A stretch of 40,809 bases of DNA, taken from the NCBI RefSeq assembly GCF_900163835.1, contig NZ_FUKR01000004.1, positions 1 through 40,809 of the forward strand. Reading direction: 5' to 3'. This DNA is from Mycetocola reblochoni REB411. GTDB lineage: Bacteria > Actinomycetota > Actinomycetes > Actinomycetales > Microbacteriaceae. A model generated the notes under the pieces. The model was not told the origin of the DNA and made no database searches. It saw only the letters and a list, made by a program, of their open reading frames with translations. How positions within the stretch are numbered: position 1 is the first letter of the stretch; every line of letters starts with the position of its first letter. Shown here piece after piece: positions 8,720 through 17,263 of the stretch. The translations under genes and the position numbers were made by a program.

Positions 8720-9769
8720 ATGCCCTCGCAGACCCGCACACTTTCCGAGCGCCTGGGACCCGTTCCCGAGCCCGTCCGTCCCTCCCACCCCGGCATCGCG
8801 GAGTGGAGGTCAGCGACCGCCGCCGACGTGGACGCCGTGGTGGGGGCTCTGACCGCGATGGCGGTGACGGACAGCCCCGAGCACCTGCCCAGCGCAGGGC
8901 ACGTTGCCGAGGAGCTGGCGCTCAGCCACATCGACCTCGCCGTCGACAGCGTCCTCGGCTTCGACGCCGCCGGTGTGCTGGTCGCCTACGGGCTCGTCGC
9001 CCTCGACCCCGGCGCCGATACGCGAGCGCAGTCGTACCTCTCCGGTGGCGTCATCCCGGAAGCCCGCGGGCGGGGGATCGGCAGGGAGCTGCTGCGCTGG
9101 CAGCTGGAGCGCTCGCGGCAGCAGCTGGCAACCGTGACCGCGGACGTGCCGGGCTGGAGCATGCTGTTCTGCCCCGAGGGCAACGCCTCCGCCCCCGCGC
9201 TGTTCGCCCGCGTCGGTGCCCCGCTCACGCGCTACTTCGTCGGCATGCACCGTGACGTCGCAAAGCCGATCGACAGGGTCGAGCCCAGGGCGGCCGAGGA
9301 CGGGCTCCGTATCGTCCCCTTCGAGCCGGCGCTGGCCGACTCCGCGCGGCGGTCCCGCAACGACTCGTTCCGCGACCACTGGGGATCCCAGCCGACTCTC
9401 CCGGAGGAGTGGAGCGTCATGGTCGACGCCCCGGCGTTCCGCTACGACCTCTCGCGTGTGGCGGTCGTCGGCGAGGGCGATGACCGGCGGGTCGTGGGCT
9501 TCGGGCTCGTCGAGCTCAACGAGCAGGACTGGGAGGCTCAGGGCTACACGAGCGCGTACATCGACTACATCGGTGTCTCGCGCGAGGCGAGGGGCCGACG
9601 CGTCGCCCCGGCGATCATCGGGGAGGTGCTCACCGCCATCCGCGACGCGGGCTACCAGCAGGCCCTGCTCGACGTCGACTCCGCGAGCCCGACCGGCGCC
9701 GATGAGCTGTACGGCCGGTGGGGCTTCGTCGCGGGAACGCGCGAGCTGGCTTTCGTCAGGGAGTACTGA
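8720..9769 (+). CDS. Tandem GNAT acetyltransferase, mycothiol-synthase-like
   Basis: 349-residue protein with two GNAT folds. The N-terminal acetyl-CoA loop is RGRGIG at 116-121 (PEARGRGIGRELL). The C-terminal copy reads EARGRRVAPAIIGE, where the usual glycine of the pyrophosphate-binding loop is replaced by arginine. The stretch FRDHWGSQPTLPEEW is typical of MshD-like proteins. MshD acetylates the cysteine amine of Cys-GlcN-Ins in the last step of mycothiol synthesis; whether this gene is MshD or a paralog cannot be settled by reading. It lies between rplQ and truA, probably on its own leaderless transcript. Confidence 0.75.
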   Translation: MPSQTRTLSERLGPVPEPVRPSHPGIAEWRSATAADVDAVVGALTAMAVTDSPEHLPSAGHVAEELALSHIDLAVDSVLGFDAAGVLVAYGLVALDPGADTRAQSYLSGGVIPEARGRGIGRELLRWQLERSRQQLATVTADVPGWSMLFCPEGNASAPALFARVGAPLTRYFVGMHRDVAKPIDRVEPRAAEDGLRIVPFEPALADSARRSRNDSFRDHWGSQPTLPEEWSVMVDAPAFRYDLSRVAVVGEGDDRRVVGFGLVELNEQDWEAQGYTSAYIDYIGVSREARGRRVAPAIIGEVLTAIRDAGYQQALLDVDSASPTGADELYGRWGFVAGTRELAFVREY

Positions 9770-9795
9770 CGCGTCTCGCCGCGTCCGACGCTGGG

Positions 9796-9801
9796 TAGCA
9801 T
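9796..9801 (+). promoter_or_regulatory. -10 box for leaderless truA
   Basis: TAGCAT is followed by 6 bases and then GTG at 9808. No ribosome binding site is visible. The upstream ATG at 9800 overlaps this box but is out of frame with truA. Confidence 0.5.
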
Positions 9802-9807
9802 GAACGG

Positions 9808-10722
9808 GTGACCGAGCCCGCAGCATCCGACCCCGCTCCGCAGCGTCTCCGCCTCGACCTCGCCTACGACGGCACCGCGTTCTCCGGCTGGGCGGCACAA
9901 CCGGGCAAGCGCACCGTGCAGGGGGTCCTCGAGGCGGCGGTGTCCCGCCTCTCCGGTGACCGGTTCGCGCCGGTCCGACTCGTCGTCGCGGGTAGGACGG
10001 ACGCCGGGGTGCACGCGAGCGGGCAGGTCGCGCAGCTCGACCTGCCGGCCGACCACGCGCGCGCCCTGGTCCGCGGGCGCGGGAGACGCGGCTCCGGTGA
10101 GCCGGCGGAAGCGCTGCACCGGGCGCTCAACGGCGTGCTGGGCCGGAACAGCGACGTGGTCGTGCGCTCCGTCGTCCCCGCGCCCGAGGGCTTCGACGCC
10201 CGATTCTCCGCGCTCTGGCGGCGCTACCGCTACCGCATCGCCGACAGGGGGAGCGCCCGCGATCCGCTGCAGAGGCACAGGACCCACTGGCACGGCCGGG
10301 CACTCGACGACGCGGCGCTCGATGGTGCGGCGCGCGCCACGGTCGGCCTGCACGACTTCCTCACCTTCTGCAAGCCGAGGGAGGGGGCGACGACGATCCG
10401 CACCCTGCAGGACTTCCGCTGGGAGCGCGACGGGGACGGCGTGCTCGTCGCCGAGCTCCGGGCTGACGCTTTCTGCCACTCGATGGTCCGTTCCCTCGTC
10501 GGCGGTGTCGTCGCCGTGGGTGAGGGGGGTCGGACGCTCGACGAGCTGCGCGACGCGCTCGCCGTTCCCGCACGGCGCCAGTTCGCCTCCGCCATGCCCG
10601 CGCGAGGGCTCGACCTGGTCGAGGTGGGCTACCCCGACGACGATGAGCTGCGCGCCAGGGCCGAGCTGACCAGGGCCAGGCGCACCCTGTCCGGGCCGGT
10701 GCACGCCGACCCCCGCCGGTGA
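9808..10722 (+). CDS. truA: tRNA pseudouridine(38-40) synthase
   Basis: Converts uridines 38-40 of the anticodon stem to pseudouridine. The 304-residue protein starts at GTG and has LRLDLAYDGTAFSGWAAQP, the catalytic loop GRTDAGVHASGQVAQLD with Asp65, and later RYRYRIADRG and the motif DAFCHSMVRSLVGG. It is somewhat longer than the E. coli protein because of an insert near residue 90 (RGRGRRGSGEP). truA next to rplQ and rplM-rpsI is a widely conserved arrangement. Confidence 0.95.
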   Translation: MTEPAASDPAPQRLRLDLAYDGTAFSGWAAQPGKRTVQGVLEAAVSRLSGDRFAPVRLVVAGRTDAGVHASGQVAQLDLPADHARALVRGRGRRGSGEPAEALHRALNGVLGRNSDVVVRSVVPAPEGFDARFSALWRRYRYRIADRGSARDPLQRHRTHWHGRALDDAALDGAARATVGLHDFLTFCKPREGATTIRTLQDFRWERDGDGVLVAELRADAFCHSMVRSLVGGVVAVGEGGRTLDELRDALAVPARRQFASAMPARGLDLVEVGYPDDDELRARAELTRARRTLSGPVHADPRR

Positions 10723-10741
10723 CCGTGCATCGGCGCGACGT

Positions 10742-10770
10742 TTGCCAGGGGTCCGATCATCGCGTAACCT
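10742..10770 (+). promoter_or_regulatory. rplM-rpsI promoter
   Basis: TTGCCA (10742-10747), a 17-base spacer and TAACCT (10765-10770) form a well-spaced housekeeping promoter. Transcription would start near 10777, leaving a leader of about 125 bases before rplM. Confidence 0.7.
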
Positions 10771-10776
10771 AGATTC

Positions 10777-10902
10777 TTGGTGTGCCGGCTCCCGTGGCCG
10801 GACCCCGTGGTTGAGCCCTCCACCTCACGGCGTTCCATTCGGAACTCCGGCCGGAGCGGGATTCACGAACGTCCAACCTACGATCAAGAAAGCAGCACTA
10901 CT
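10777..10902 (+). other. rplM mRNA leader with hairpins
   Basis: Predicted 5' leader. GTTCC (10832-10836) pairs with GGAAC (10841-10845) around ATTC. The palindrome CTCCGGCCGGAG follows at 10845-10856, so the two helices compete for one base. L13 leaders that autoregulate rplM-rpsI are known in Firmicutes; I cannot match those consensus structures here. Confidence 0.35.
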
Positions 10903-11349
10903 GTGACGCGCACTTACTCCCCGAAGGCCGCTGATGTCCAGCACGACTGGCTCGTCATCGACGCAGAGGACGTCGTCCTCGGCCGTCTGGCCAGCCACGC
11001 GGCGGCCCTGCTCCGCGGCAAGCACAAGCCGACCTTCGCCCCGCACATGGACATGGGTGACTTCGTCATCATCGTCAACGCCGACAAGGTCGCGCTGACC
11101 GGCCAGAAGGCCGCGCAGAAGGTCGCCTACCGTCACTCGGGCTACCCGGGCGGCCTCAAGGCTGTCGGCTACGCCGAGCTGCTGGAGAAGAACCCGGTCC
11201 GCGCCGTCGAGAAGGCCATCCGCGGCATGCTCCCCAAGAACAGCCTCGGCCGCGCCCAGCTGAAGAAGCTCAAGGTCTACACCGGTGGCGAGCACCCCCA
11301 CGCCGCGCAGCAGCCGAAGACCTTCACCCTCGACCAGGTCGCCCAGTAA
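10903..11349 (+). CDS. rplM: 50S ribosomal protein L13
   Basis: 148-residue early-assembly protein of the large subunit, from a GTG start at [20 protein letters not shown]. Conserved features include [46 protein letters not shown] and [16 protein letters not shown]. In-frame sequence upstream of the GTG does not resemble L13. It forms an operon with rpsI, 32 bases downstream. Confidence 0.97.
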   Translation: MTRTYSPKAADVQHDWLVIDAEDVVLGRLASHAAALLRGKHKPTFAPHMDMGDFVIIVNADKVALTGQKAAQKVAYRHSGYPGGLKAVGYAELLEKNPVRAVEKAIRGMLPKNSLGRAQLKKLKVYTGGEHPHAAQQPKTFTLDQVAQ

Positions 11350-11381
11350 GCACCGGAACACAGACTTTAAGGATTATTGAC

Positions 11382-11864
11382 GTGGCGAACATCGCAGACT
11401 CCATCGACCAGGCTCCGGAGAGCTACAGCACCCAGTCGAGCACCGAGGCGGCCGCTGCCGCTCCTCGCGTGGTCAACGTTCCGGGCGCAGCCGTCGGCCG
11501 CCGCAAGCAGGCCATCGCCCGCGTGCGGCTCGTCCCCGGCTCCGGCACCTTCTCGGTCAACGGCCGTGAACTGGCCAACTACTTCCCCAACAAGCTGCAC
11601 CAGCAGCTGATCACCGACCCCTTCACGCTCCTCGAGCTGAACGGCAGCTACGACGTGATCGCCCGCATCTCCGGCGGTGGCCCCTCGGGTCAGGCCGGCG
11701 CGCTGCGCCTGGCGATCGCTCGTGCGCTCAACGAGATCGACCGCGAGAACAACCGTCCCGCCCTCAAGAAGGCCGGCTTCCTCACCCGTGACGCGCGCGT
11801 CATCGAGCGCAAGAAGGCCGGTCTCAAGAAGGCCCGCAAGGCGTCGCAGTTCTCGAAGCGCTGA
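11382..11864 (+). CDS. rpsI: 30S ribosomal protein S9
   Basis: 160-residue protein whose C-terminal tail reaches the P-site tRNA. A GTG start follows AAGGATTATTGAC. Residues 1-35 are a non-conserved Ala/Ser-rich extension. The S9 core then begins at [17 protein letters not shown] and ends with the canonical [12 protein letters not shown]. The stretch [22 protein letters not shown] is family-specific. glmM begins 16 bases after the stop and is probably co-transcribed. Confidence 0.97.
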   Translation: MANIADSIDQAPESYSTQSSTEAAAAAPRVVNVPGAAVGRRKQAIARVRLVPGSGTFSVNGRELANYFPNKLHQQLITDPFTLLELNGSYDVIARISGGGPSGQAGALRLAIARALNEIDRENNRPALKKAGFLTRDARVIERKKAGLKKARKASQFSKR

Positions 11865-11880
11865 TCCGGGGTATCACCCC

Positions 11881-13248
11881 ATGGGTCGTCTGTTTGGTAC
11901 CGACGGTGTTCGCGGCCTCGCGAACGGCGTCCTGACGGCGGACCTCGCCCTCGGCCTCGCCCAAGCCACCGCAGTGGTGCTTGGGCGGGGCCGTCGTGCT
12001 GAGGAGCGCCGTGCGCGCGGGGTGCGCCCCGTCGCCGTCCTCGCACGGGACCCCCGTGTCTCGGGCGAGTTCCTCGGGGCCGCGGTCGCCGCGGGCCTGG
12101 CCTCGAGCGGCGTCGACGTGCTCGACGCCGGTGTCATCCCCACGCCGGCCGCGGCGTTCCTCGTCGCGGACATCAAGGCCGACTTCGGCGTGATGATCTC
12201 CGCGTCGCACAACCCGGCCGCCGACAACGGCATCAAGATCTTCGCCTTCGGCGGGCGCAAGCTGCCCGACGAGGTCGAGGAGCGCATCGAGGCGTTCCTC
12301 GGTGCCGAGCACCTCCTGCCGACAGGGGCTGACGTCGGACGCATCCGCCGCTTCTCCGACGCGGAGGACCGCTACGTCCTCCACCTGCTGTCCACGCTCC
12401 CGCACAGGGATCTCTCGGGGCTGCACGTCGTCCTCGACTGCGCCAACGGCGCCGCCTCCGGGCTCGCGCCGGACGCCTTCAAGGACGCGGGCGCCGAGGT
12501 CACGGTCATCGGCAACGAGCCGGACGGTCTCAACATCAACGAGGGCGTCGGGTCGACGCACCTGGAGCCGCTGCAGCGCGCCGTCGTCGACCTCGGGGCG
12601 GACATCGGGATCGCCCACGACGGCGACGCGGACCGCTGCCTCGCCGTCGACGCCAGCGGCGCCGTCGTGGACGGCGACCAGATCATGGCGATCCTCGCCG
12701 TCGCGATGAAGGAGCGGGGCCAGCTGGCGAAGGACACGCTCGTCGCCACGGTGATGAGCAACCTGGGCCTCGGCCTGGCGATGGCCGAGCACGGCATCAC
12801 GCTGGTGCAGACGGGCGTCGGCGACCGCTACGTGCTCGAGGGCATGGCCGCGGGCGGCTTCTCGCTCGGAGGGGAGCAGTCGGGTCACGTCATCATGAGC
12901 GACTTCGCGACGACGGGCGACGGCCCGCTGACGGGACTGCACCTGGTGGCGGAGATGGCGCGGACGGGCAAGACCCTGGCCGAGCTGGCCTCGGTGATGA
13001 CGGTCTACCCGCAGCGCCTGATCAACGTCAGGGGTGTGGAGCGCGAGCTGCTCGACGCCGACGAGGTGATCGCGGCGACCGTGGCGACGGTCGAGGCGGA
13101 GCTCGGCGACTCCGGTCGGGTGCTGCTGCGTCCGAGCGGCACCGAGCCTCTGGTGCGCGTCATGGTCGAGGCGGAGACGGAGGAGACGGCGACACTGCAC
13201 GCCGAGGCCCTCGCCGCCGTGGTGAAGGAGCGGCTCTCCGTCGGCTGA
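11881..13248 (+). CDS. glmM: Phosphoglucosamine mutase
   Basis: Interconverts glucosamine-6-phosphate and glucosamine-1-phosphate, feeding UDP-GlcNAc and peptidoglycan synthesis. The 455 residues start [16 protein letters not shown]. The phosphoserine loop is [12 protein letters not shown] with Ser109, the metal loop is DGDADRC, and the phosphate-binding C-terminal loop is [13 protein letters not shown] used the ATG at 11881; upstream in-frame sequence runs through rpsI out of frame and is not homologous. It acts on the product of glmS, encoded about 8 kb downstream. Confidence 0.97.
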   Translation: MGRLFGTDGVRGLANGVLTADLALGLAQATAVVLGRGRRAEERRARGVRPVAVLARDPRVSGEFLGAAVAAGLASSGVDVLDAGVIPTPAAAFLVADIKADFGVMISASHNPAADNGIKIFAFGGRKLPDEVEERIEAFLGAEHLLPTGADVGRIRRFSDAEDRYVLHLLSTLPHRDLSGLHVVLDCANGAASGLAPDAFKDAGAEVTVIGNEPDGLNINEGVGSTHLEPLQRAVVDLGADIGIAHDGDADRCLAVDASGAVVDGDQIMAILAVAMKERGQLAKDTLVATVMSNLGLGLAMAEHGITLVQTGVGDRYVLEGMAAGGFSLGGEQSGHVIMSDFATTGDGPLTGLHLVAEMARTGKTLAELASVMTVYPQRLINVRGVERELLDADEVIAATVATVEAELGDSGRVLLRPSGTEPLVRVMVEAETEETATLHAEALAAVVKERLSVG

Positions 13249-13355
13249 GGCCGACGCGCAGCAGGACACGGCCCGGGCGGCCTCGGGGGAGACATCCCTC
13301 GCGGCCGTCCGGCGTTCGTGGCGCCATCCACGGCGGTGGCGTGTCGCCGCCGGCG

Positions 13356-14023
13356 CTAGGCGGCGACACGGCCGTCCTCGAGCCGCACCACCCGCTCGGC
13401 CGAGGTGATCACGGCGGCGTCGTGGGTCGTCTGTACGACGGTCACCCCCGCACCGGACAGGGCGGTGACGGTGGTGGCGATGAGGCCGCGCGAGTGCTCG
13501 TCCATGGACGATGTGGGCTCGTCCAGCAGGAGCAGCTCCGGCTCCTGGCAGAGAGCGCGCGCGACGAGGGCGCGCTGACGCTGCCCTCCGGAGAGCGCAT
13601 CGACGTCCCTGTCGGCGAGCGGCGCTATCTCAAGGGCCGTCATCGCCCGGGCGACGGCGTCGATGTCGTCGCCGCGCAGGCGACGCCACGGGCCGGTGTG
13701 CGCCCAGCGCCCCATCGACACGAGTCCGCGCACGGTGAGCGGCAGGCCAGCGGGGACCTGGCTGTGCTGGGGAACGAGGGCGACGGCCCGGCCGCGAGCA
13801 CGGCGGGAAGGCGGCCGAGGTCGCCGGACTCGGGCCGCATCCCTCCCGAGAGGACGTCGAGTAGCGTGGACTTGCCCGCTCCGTTGCCACCGACGATGAC
13901 GGTGCTGCTCCCGCCGGCCAGGGCGAGGTCGACGGAGTGGATCCCTCGGCCTCCACGGTGGGTGGCGGTCACGTCGCGGAGCACGATCGGGTCGGACGGG
14001 GGGAGGGGGGCGATGTGGAACAT
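13356..14023 (-). pseudogene. aztA: Zinc ABC transporter ATPase (AztA/ZnuC-like), broken by a 1-nt frameshift
   Basis: ATPase that would power zinc import through the divergent permease. The N-terminal part (from [18 protein letters not shown]) carries Walker [10 protein letters not shown] and stays open until about 13640 in one frame. The C-terminal part, in another frame, carries [11 protein letters not shown], signature [15 protein letters not shown], Walker [11 protein letters not shown] and the switch histidine TTHDAA. The homology switches frame near 13788-13793, where one base seems lost from a G/C run; restoring it gives a normal ATPase of about 222 residues. All motifs are otherwise perfect, so a very recent mutation or a sequencing error is likely. 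Its start is leaderless-type, with TAAAAT 7 bases before the ATG. Confidence 0.85.
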
Positions 14024-14030
14024 GTCCTCG

Positions 14031-14036
14031 ATTTTA
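14031..14036 (-). promoter_or_regulatory. -10 box for leaderless aztA
   Basis: On the minus strand TAAAAT is followed by 7 bases and then the ATG at 14023. It ends three bases from the Zur-like palindrome, so a bound repressor would block it. Confidence 0.6.
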
Positions 14037-14039
14037 TAG

Positions 14040-14054
14040 TGAGAATCATTATCA
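14040..14054. promoter_or_regulatory. Zur/Fur-like palindrome in the divergent azt promoter
   Basis: TGAGAATCATTATCA is a 7-1-7 inverted repeat with 6 of 7 matching pairs, close to Zur and Fur boxes of actinobacteria. It lies centrally in the 45-base spacer between aztA and aztB, within 2-3 bases of both predicted -10 boxes. Zinc-responsive repression of both directions is inferred from the site and the genes. Confidence 0.75.
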
Positions 14055-14056
14055 TG

Positions 14057-14062
14057 TAGTGT
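14057..14062 (+). promoter_or_regulatory. -10 box for leaderless aztB
   Basis: TAGTGT is followed by 6 bases and then GTG at 14069. No Shine-Dalgarno is present. Confidence 0.6.
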
Positions 14063-14068
14063 GAACGC

Positions 14069-14938
14069 GTGCTCGACGACCTCCTCGCCCCGCTTCAGCT
14101 CGCCTTCATGCAGCGCGCGCTGATCGGGGGGATCCTCGCCGCCGCCATCTGCGCCGTCGCCGGAACCTGGGTGATCGTGCGCGGACTGGCATTCCTCGGC
14201 GAGGCGCTCTCGCACGGCATGCTGCCGGGCGTGGCGATCGCCGGCCTGCTGGGCTGGCCGCCGATGGTCGGCGCGGCCGCCAGCGCCGCCGTGATGGGGG
14301 CGGGCGTGAGCGCGCTCTCGCGGCGCGGACGGCTGTCCGGCGACACGGCGATCGGCCTGCTGTTCGCCGGCATGCTCGCCCTCGGCGTCATCATCGTGTC
14401 CCACTCGCAGAGCTTCGCCACCGACCTCACCGCGATCCTCTTCGGCGACGTCCTCGCCATCCGCATGGCCGACCTCGTGGCACTCGCCGGCGGCGTGATC
14501 GTCACCGTCGCGCTCGCGGCGATCGGCCACAGGGCGTTCCTCGCGCTCAGCGTCGACGACCGGATCGCCGGGACCCTCGGCCTCGCGCCGCGCTGGGCGG
14601 AGGCGGGGCTCATCGCCCTCGTCGCGGTGGCGGTCGTCTCCGCGGCGCAGGCCGTGGGCACGCTCCTGGTCGTCGCACTGCTGCTCGGTCCGGCGGCCGC
14701 CGCCCGCCGCCGTGCACGCAGTGTGACCGCCACCATGGCCGGCGCGGCCGTCATCGGGACGGCGTCCGTCGTCGTCGGCCTGCTCGTGTCCTGGCAAGCG
14801 GGCACGGCGGCGGGAGCCTCGATCGCGATCGTCGCCGTCGGCGCGTACCCGATCGCCCTCATCCTCACCCCTCGGCGCTCGCGCGCCGCCGCCGTCGGGC
14901 CGGTCGCCCGACTCCCCATCCCGGAAGGAACCACGTGA
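14069..14938 (+). CDS. aztB: Zinc ABC transporter permease (AztB/ZnuB-like)
   Basis: 289-residue membrane permease of the metal-type ABC-3 family. It starts at GTG as MLDDLLAPLQLAFMQRAL and has about eight hydrophobic segments. The family motif RGLAFLGEALSHGMLPGVAIA covers the loop after the second helix, and TAIGLLFAGMLALGV follows. The His/Ser-rich stretch SHSQSFATDL lies before the coupling region. It overlaps the next gene by 4 bases (GTGA). Zinc rather than manganese specificity is inferred from the AztC/AztD neighbours and the Zur-like box. Confidence 0.93.
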   Translation: MLDDLLAPLQLAFMQRALIGGILAAAICAVAGTWVIVRGLAFLGEALSHGMLPGVAIAGLLGWPPMVGAAASAAVMGAGVSALSRRGRLSGDTAIGLLFAGMLALGVIIVSHSQSFATDLTAILFGDVLAIRMADLVALAGGVIVTVALAAIGHRAFLALSVDDRIAGTLGLAPRWAEAGLIALVAVAVVSAAQAVGTLLVVALLLGPAAAARRRARSVTATMAGAAVIGTASVVVGLLVSWQAGTAAGASIAIVAVGAYPIALILTPRRSRAAAVGPVARLPIPEGTT

Positions 14939-16140
14939 CGCGATCGCGCACACTTCCCCTCGTCCTCGGCCTGTTGACCGTCCCCCTCCTCGCCGGGTGC
15001 TCCACGACCACCGGCGGCGAGCCGTCCGGCTCGGCATCGTCCACCGCATCCGACGCCCCCGGGCACGGCTACGTCGCTGGGGCCGAGGAGCTCAGCGAAC
15101 CGCAGACGGGGCTCGTCACCGTCGGCGACGGCGGGGTCGCCCTCACCGACCTGGCCACCGAGGCGGTCGAGGACGTCACCGACGGCGCAGGGATCGCGTC
15201 GATCGGCTCCGACGGGCGGTTCGTCGTGCTCGGTCGCGACGGCGGCACGGAGATCGTCGACAGCGGCGTCTGGACGGTGGACCACGGAGACCACCAGCAC
15301 TACTACCGCGCCCCGGCGCGATCCGTCGGCACGCTCGAGCAGGAGGTGAGCTCGATCGCCTCCAGTGAGAGCGTCGTCGTCCTGCGCTCCGCGGGAACCG
15401 GTCAGGTGACGCTGCTCGACCGGGAGGCACTCGGCCGGGGCGAGATCGTGGAGACCGGGTCCATCCCCGGCACACCGGGGGAGGGGGCGGCCTACCCGCT
15501 CGACGGCGAGGTCGTCGTCGTCGAGCCGGTCGAGGACGACTCCGCCGACGCGCACCTGCTCCGCTACGGCGGCGACGGCACCGCCGTGGCCGAGGCCGTC
15601 ACCTGCGACGCGCTCGGCGTCACCGCGCAGACCAGGGCGGGGATCGTCGTCGACTGCGCCGACGACGCGATCCGCGTGGGCGAGGGGGACGACGGGATCA
15701 CGACCGAGCGTGTGGAGCGCCCCGAGGGCCCGCGCGCCTCGGCTGCGCTGGCGGGGAGGGCGCTGCGCCCGGTGCTGACGGCACCGGCGGGCGACGCCGG
15801 CTACTGGCAGGTCAACACCCGCACCGGTGAGTGGGAGCTCACCCGCACGGACACGGCGCTCGGCACGGTGGTCGGAGCGGACGACGACGCCGGGCACGTC
15901 CTCGCCGTCGACACGGCGGGCGCGCTCCACGTCTACACGGACGGCGAGCTGACCGCCACGGTCGAGGCCACCGCGGCCGAGGGGGCGCTCCCCGGCGCGC
16001 CCGGCCTCGTCGTGGACCGGTCCAGGGCCTATCTGCTCACCGGCGACGGTGTGGCAGAGATCGACTACGCCGACGACGCGCGGGTGTCCCGCGAGTTCGC
16101 CGTCGCCGGCGCCACGGCACTCGTCCAGGTGGGTGCCTGA
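14935..16140 (+). CDS. AztD-like beta-propeller lipoprotein (first copy)
   Basis: 401-residue secreted lipoprotein. The signal peptide ends in a lipobox, LLAGC, with Cys22. The mature part has repeated short beta-rich segments as expected of a propeller. A histidine cluster HGDHQHYYRAP (H117, H120, H122) is a plausible metal site. AztD proteins are extracytoplasmic zinc chaperones that hand zinc to AztC. This copy resembles the second AztD (17264) only loosely in organisation. It starts at GTG, overlapping aztB by 4 bases, and overlaps aztC by 1 base, so it is fully inside the operon. Confidence 0.75.
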   Translation: MTRSRTLPLVLGLLTVPLLAGCSTTTGGEPSGSASSTASDAPGHGYVAGAEELSEPQTGLVTVGDGGVALTDLATEAVEDVTDGAGIASIGSDGRFVVLGRDGGTEIVDSGVWTVDHGDHQHYYRAPARSVGTLEQEVSSIASSESVVVLRSAGTGQVTLLDREALGRGEIVETGSIPGTPGEGAAYPLDGEVVVVEPVEDDSADAHLLRYGGDGTAVAEAVTCDALGVTAQTRAGIVVDCADDAIRVGEGDDGITTERVERPEGPRASAALAGRALRPVLTAPAGDAGYWQVNTRTGEWELTRTDTALGTVVGADDDAGHVLAVDTAGALHVYTDGELTATVEATAAEGALPGAPGLVVDRSRAYLLTGDGVAEIDYADDARVSREFAVAGATALVQVGA

Positions 16141-17129
16141 TGGGCGCCGTCGCGGCCCGCCGCACCACGACGACCCGGGCGACACGACGCGCACGGCGCC
16201 GTGGGGGCCCCCTGGCCGCCGGACTGGCGCTGCTGCTCCCCATCGGCCTCGCCGGCTGCTCGGCGGCGGGCACGGGCACGGCCGACGACGGCCCGGTCGT
16301 CGTGGTCAGCACCAACATCCTCGGCGACGTCGTCGAGGAGATCGTCGGGAGCCAGGCCGAGGTGGTCACCCTCATGAAGCCGGACGCCGACCCGCACTCC
16401 TTCGAGATCTCCGCGCAGGAGGCCGAGATGCTCGGCAACGCCGAGCTCGTCGTCAGCAACGGCCTCGGCCTCGAGGAGGGTCTCCAGCAGCACCTCGACC
16501 AGGCGGGGGCGGCCGGTGTGCCGGTCCTCGCCGCGGGCGACCACGTCGAGACCCTCGTGTACGGCGTCGAGGCCGGCGACAGCGAGGGCCAGCCCGACCC
16601 GCACTTCTGGACCGATCCGGCGCGCATGGACGACGCCGTCGTCGCGATCGCTGACGCCCTCGCAGCCGTGCCTGGCGTCGACGCCGCACGGCTCGAGGAG
16701 GACACCGCGGCCTACCGCGCTCAGCTCGCCGACCTCGACGAGGAGATGACCGCCGCCTTCGGCCGGATCGACGAGGACCGCAAGGCGCTCGTGACGAACC
16801 ACCACGTGTTCGCCTACCTCGCCGAGCGCTACGGGTTCCGCGTGCTCGGTGCCGTCCTGCCGAGCGGGACCACGCTCGCCGCGCCGAGCGCCTCGGACCT
16901 CGCCGGGCTGGCGGCGACCATCAGGGAGGCCGGCGTCCCGACCATCTTCGCCGACTCCTCGCAGCCGGACCGCCTCGTCCAGGTGCTCGCCGAGGAGGCG
17001 GGGATCGACGTCCAGGTCGTCAGCCTGTTCACCGAGTCGCTCAGCGAGACCCAGCCGGGCGCGGCCAGCTACCTCGAGATGATGCACACGAACACCGAGC
17101 GGATCTCTGCGGGCCTCGGCGCGGACTGA
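16140..17129 (+). CDS. aztC: Zinc ABC transporter substrate-binding lipoprotein (AztC-like)
   Basis: 329-residue cluster A-I metal-binding protein. An unusually basic N-region (RRTTTTRATRRARRRG) precedes the signal peptide and lipobox LAGC (Cys40). Expected metal ligands are H86 (DPHSFE), H155 (DPHFWTDP), H221 or H222 (TNHHVFAYLAERYGF) and D272 (IFADSSQPD). There is no long His-rich loop of the kind seen in classic ZnuA, which fits reliance on a partner chaperone. The ATG overlaps the stop of the preceding gene by one base. Confidence 0.93.
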   Translation: MGAVAARRTTTTRATRRARRRGGPLAAGLALLLPIGLAGCSAAGTGTADDGPVVVVSTNILGDVVEEIVGSQAEVVTLMKPDADPHSFEISAQEAEMLGNAELVVSNGLGLEEGLQQHLDQAGAAGVPVLAAGDHVETLVYGVEAGDSEGQPDPHFWTDPARMDDAVVAIADALAAVPGVDAARLEEDTAAYRAQLADLDEEMTAAFGRIDEDRKALVTNHHVFAYLAERYGFRVLGAVLPSGTTLAAPSASDLAGLAATIREAGVPTIFADSSQPDRLVQVLAEEAGIDVQVVSLFTESLSETQPGAASYLEMMHTNTERISAGLGAD

Positions 17130-17140
17130 CCACTCCCACG

Positions 17141-17164
17141 CCCGCACCCGCACCCGCACCCGCA
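17141..17164 (+). repeat. (CCCGCA)4 tandem repeat in a C-rich, G-poor spacer
   Basis: Four perfect CCCGCA units lie in the 134-base aztC-aztD2 spacer. The surrounding stretch 17130-17220 is strongly C-biased and G-poor on the coding strand, the composition expected of a Rho-loading (rut) site. Confidence 0.6.
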
Positions 17165-17263
17165 CGACCACCCGTCCACACGGACCGTCCCACGACCCCA
17201 CGCCCGCACCACAGGGCAGACCCGGGCGGCACAGCCGCCAGCACCGAGAAGAGAAAGAGAACG

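Noticed and set aside
13780-13800. Programmed frameshift in the zinc ATPase gene
   Set aside because: No slippery heptamer or downstream structure fits a -1 or +1 event, and such control is not known for this family. Mutation or sequence error is simpler.
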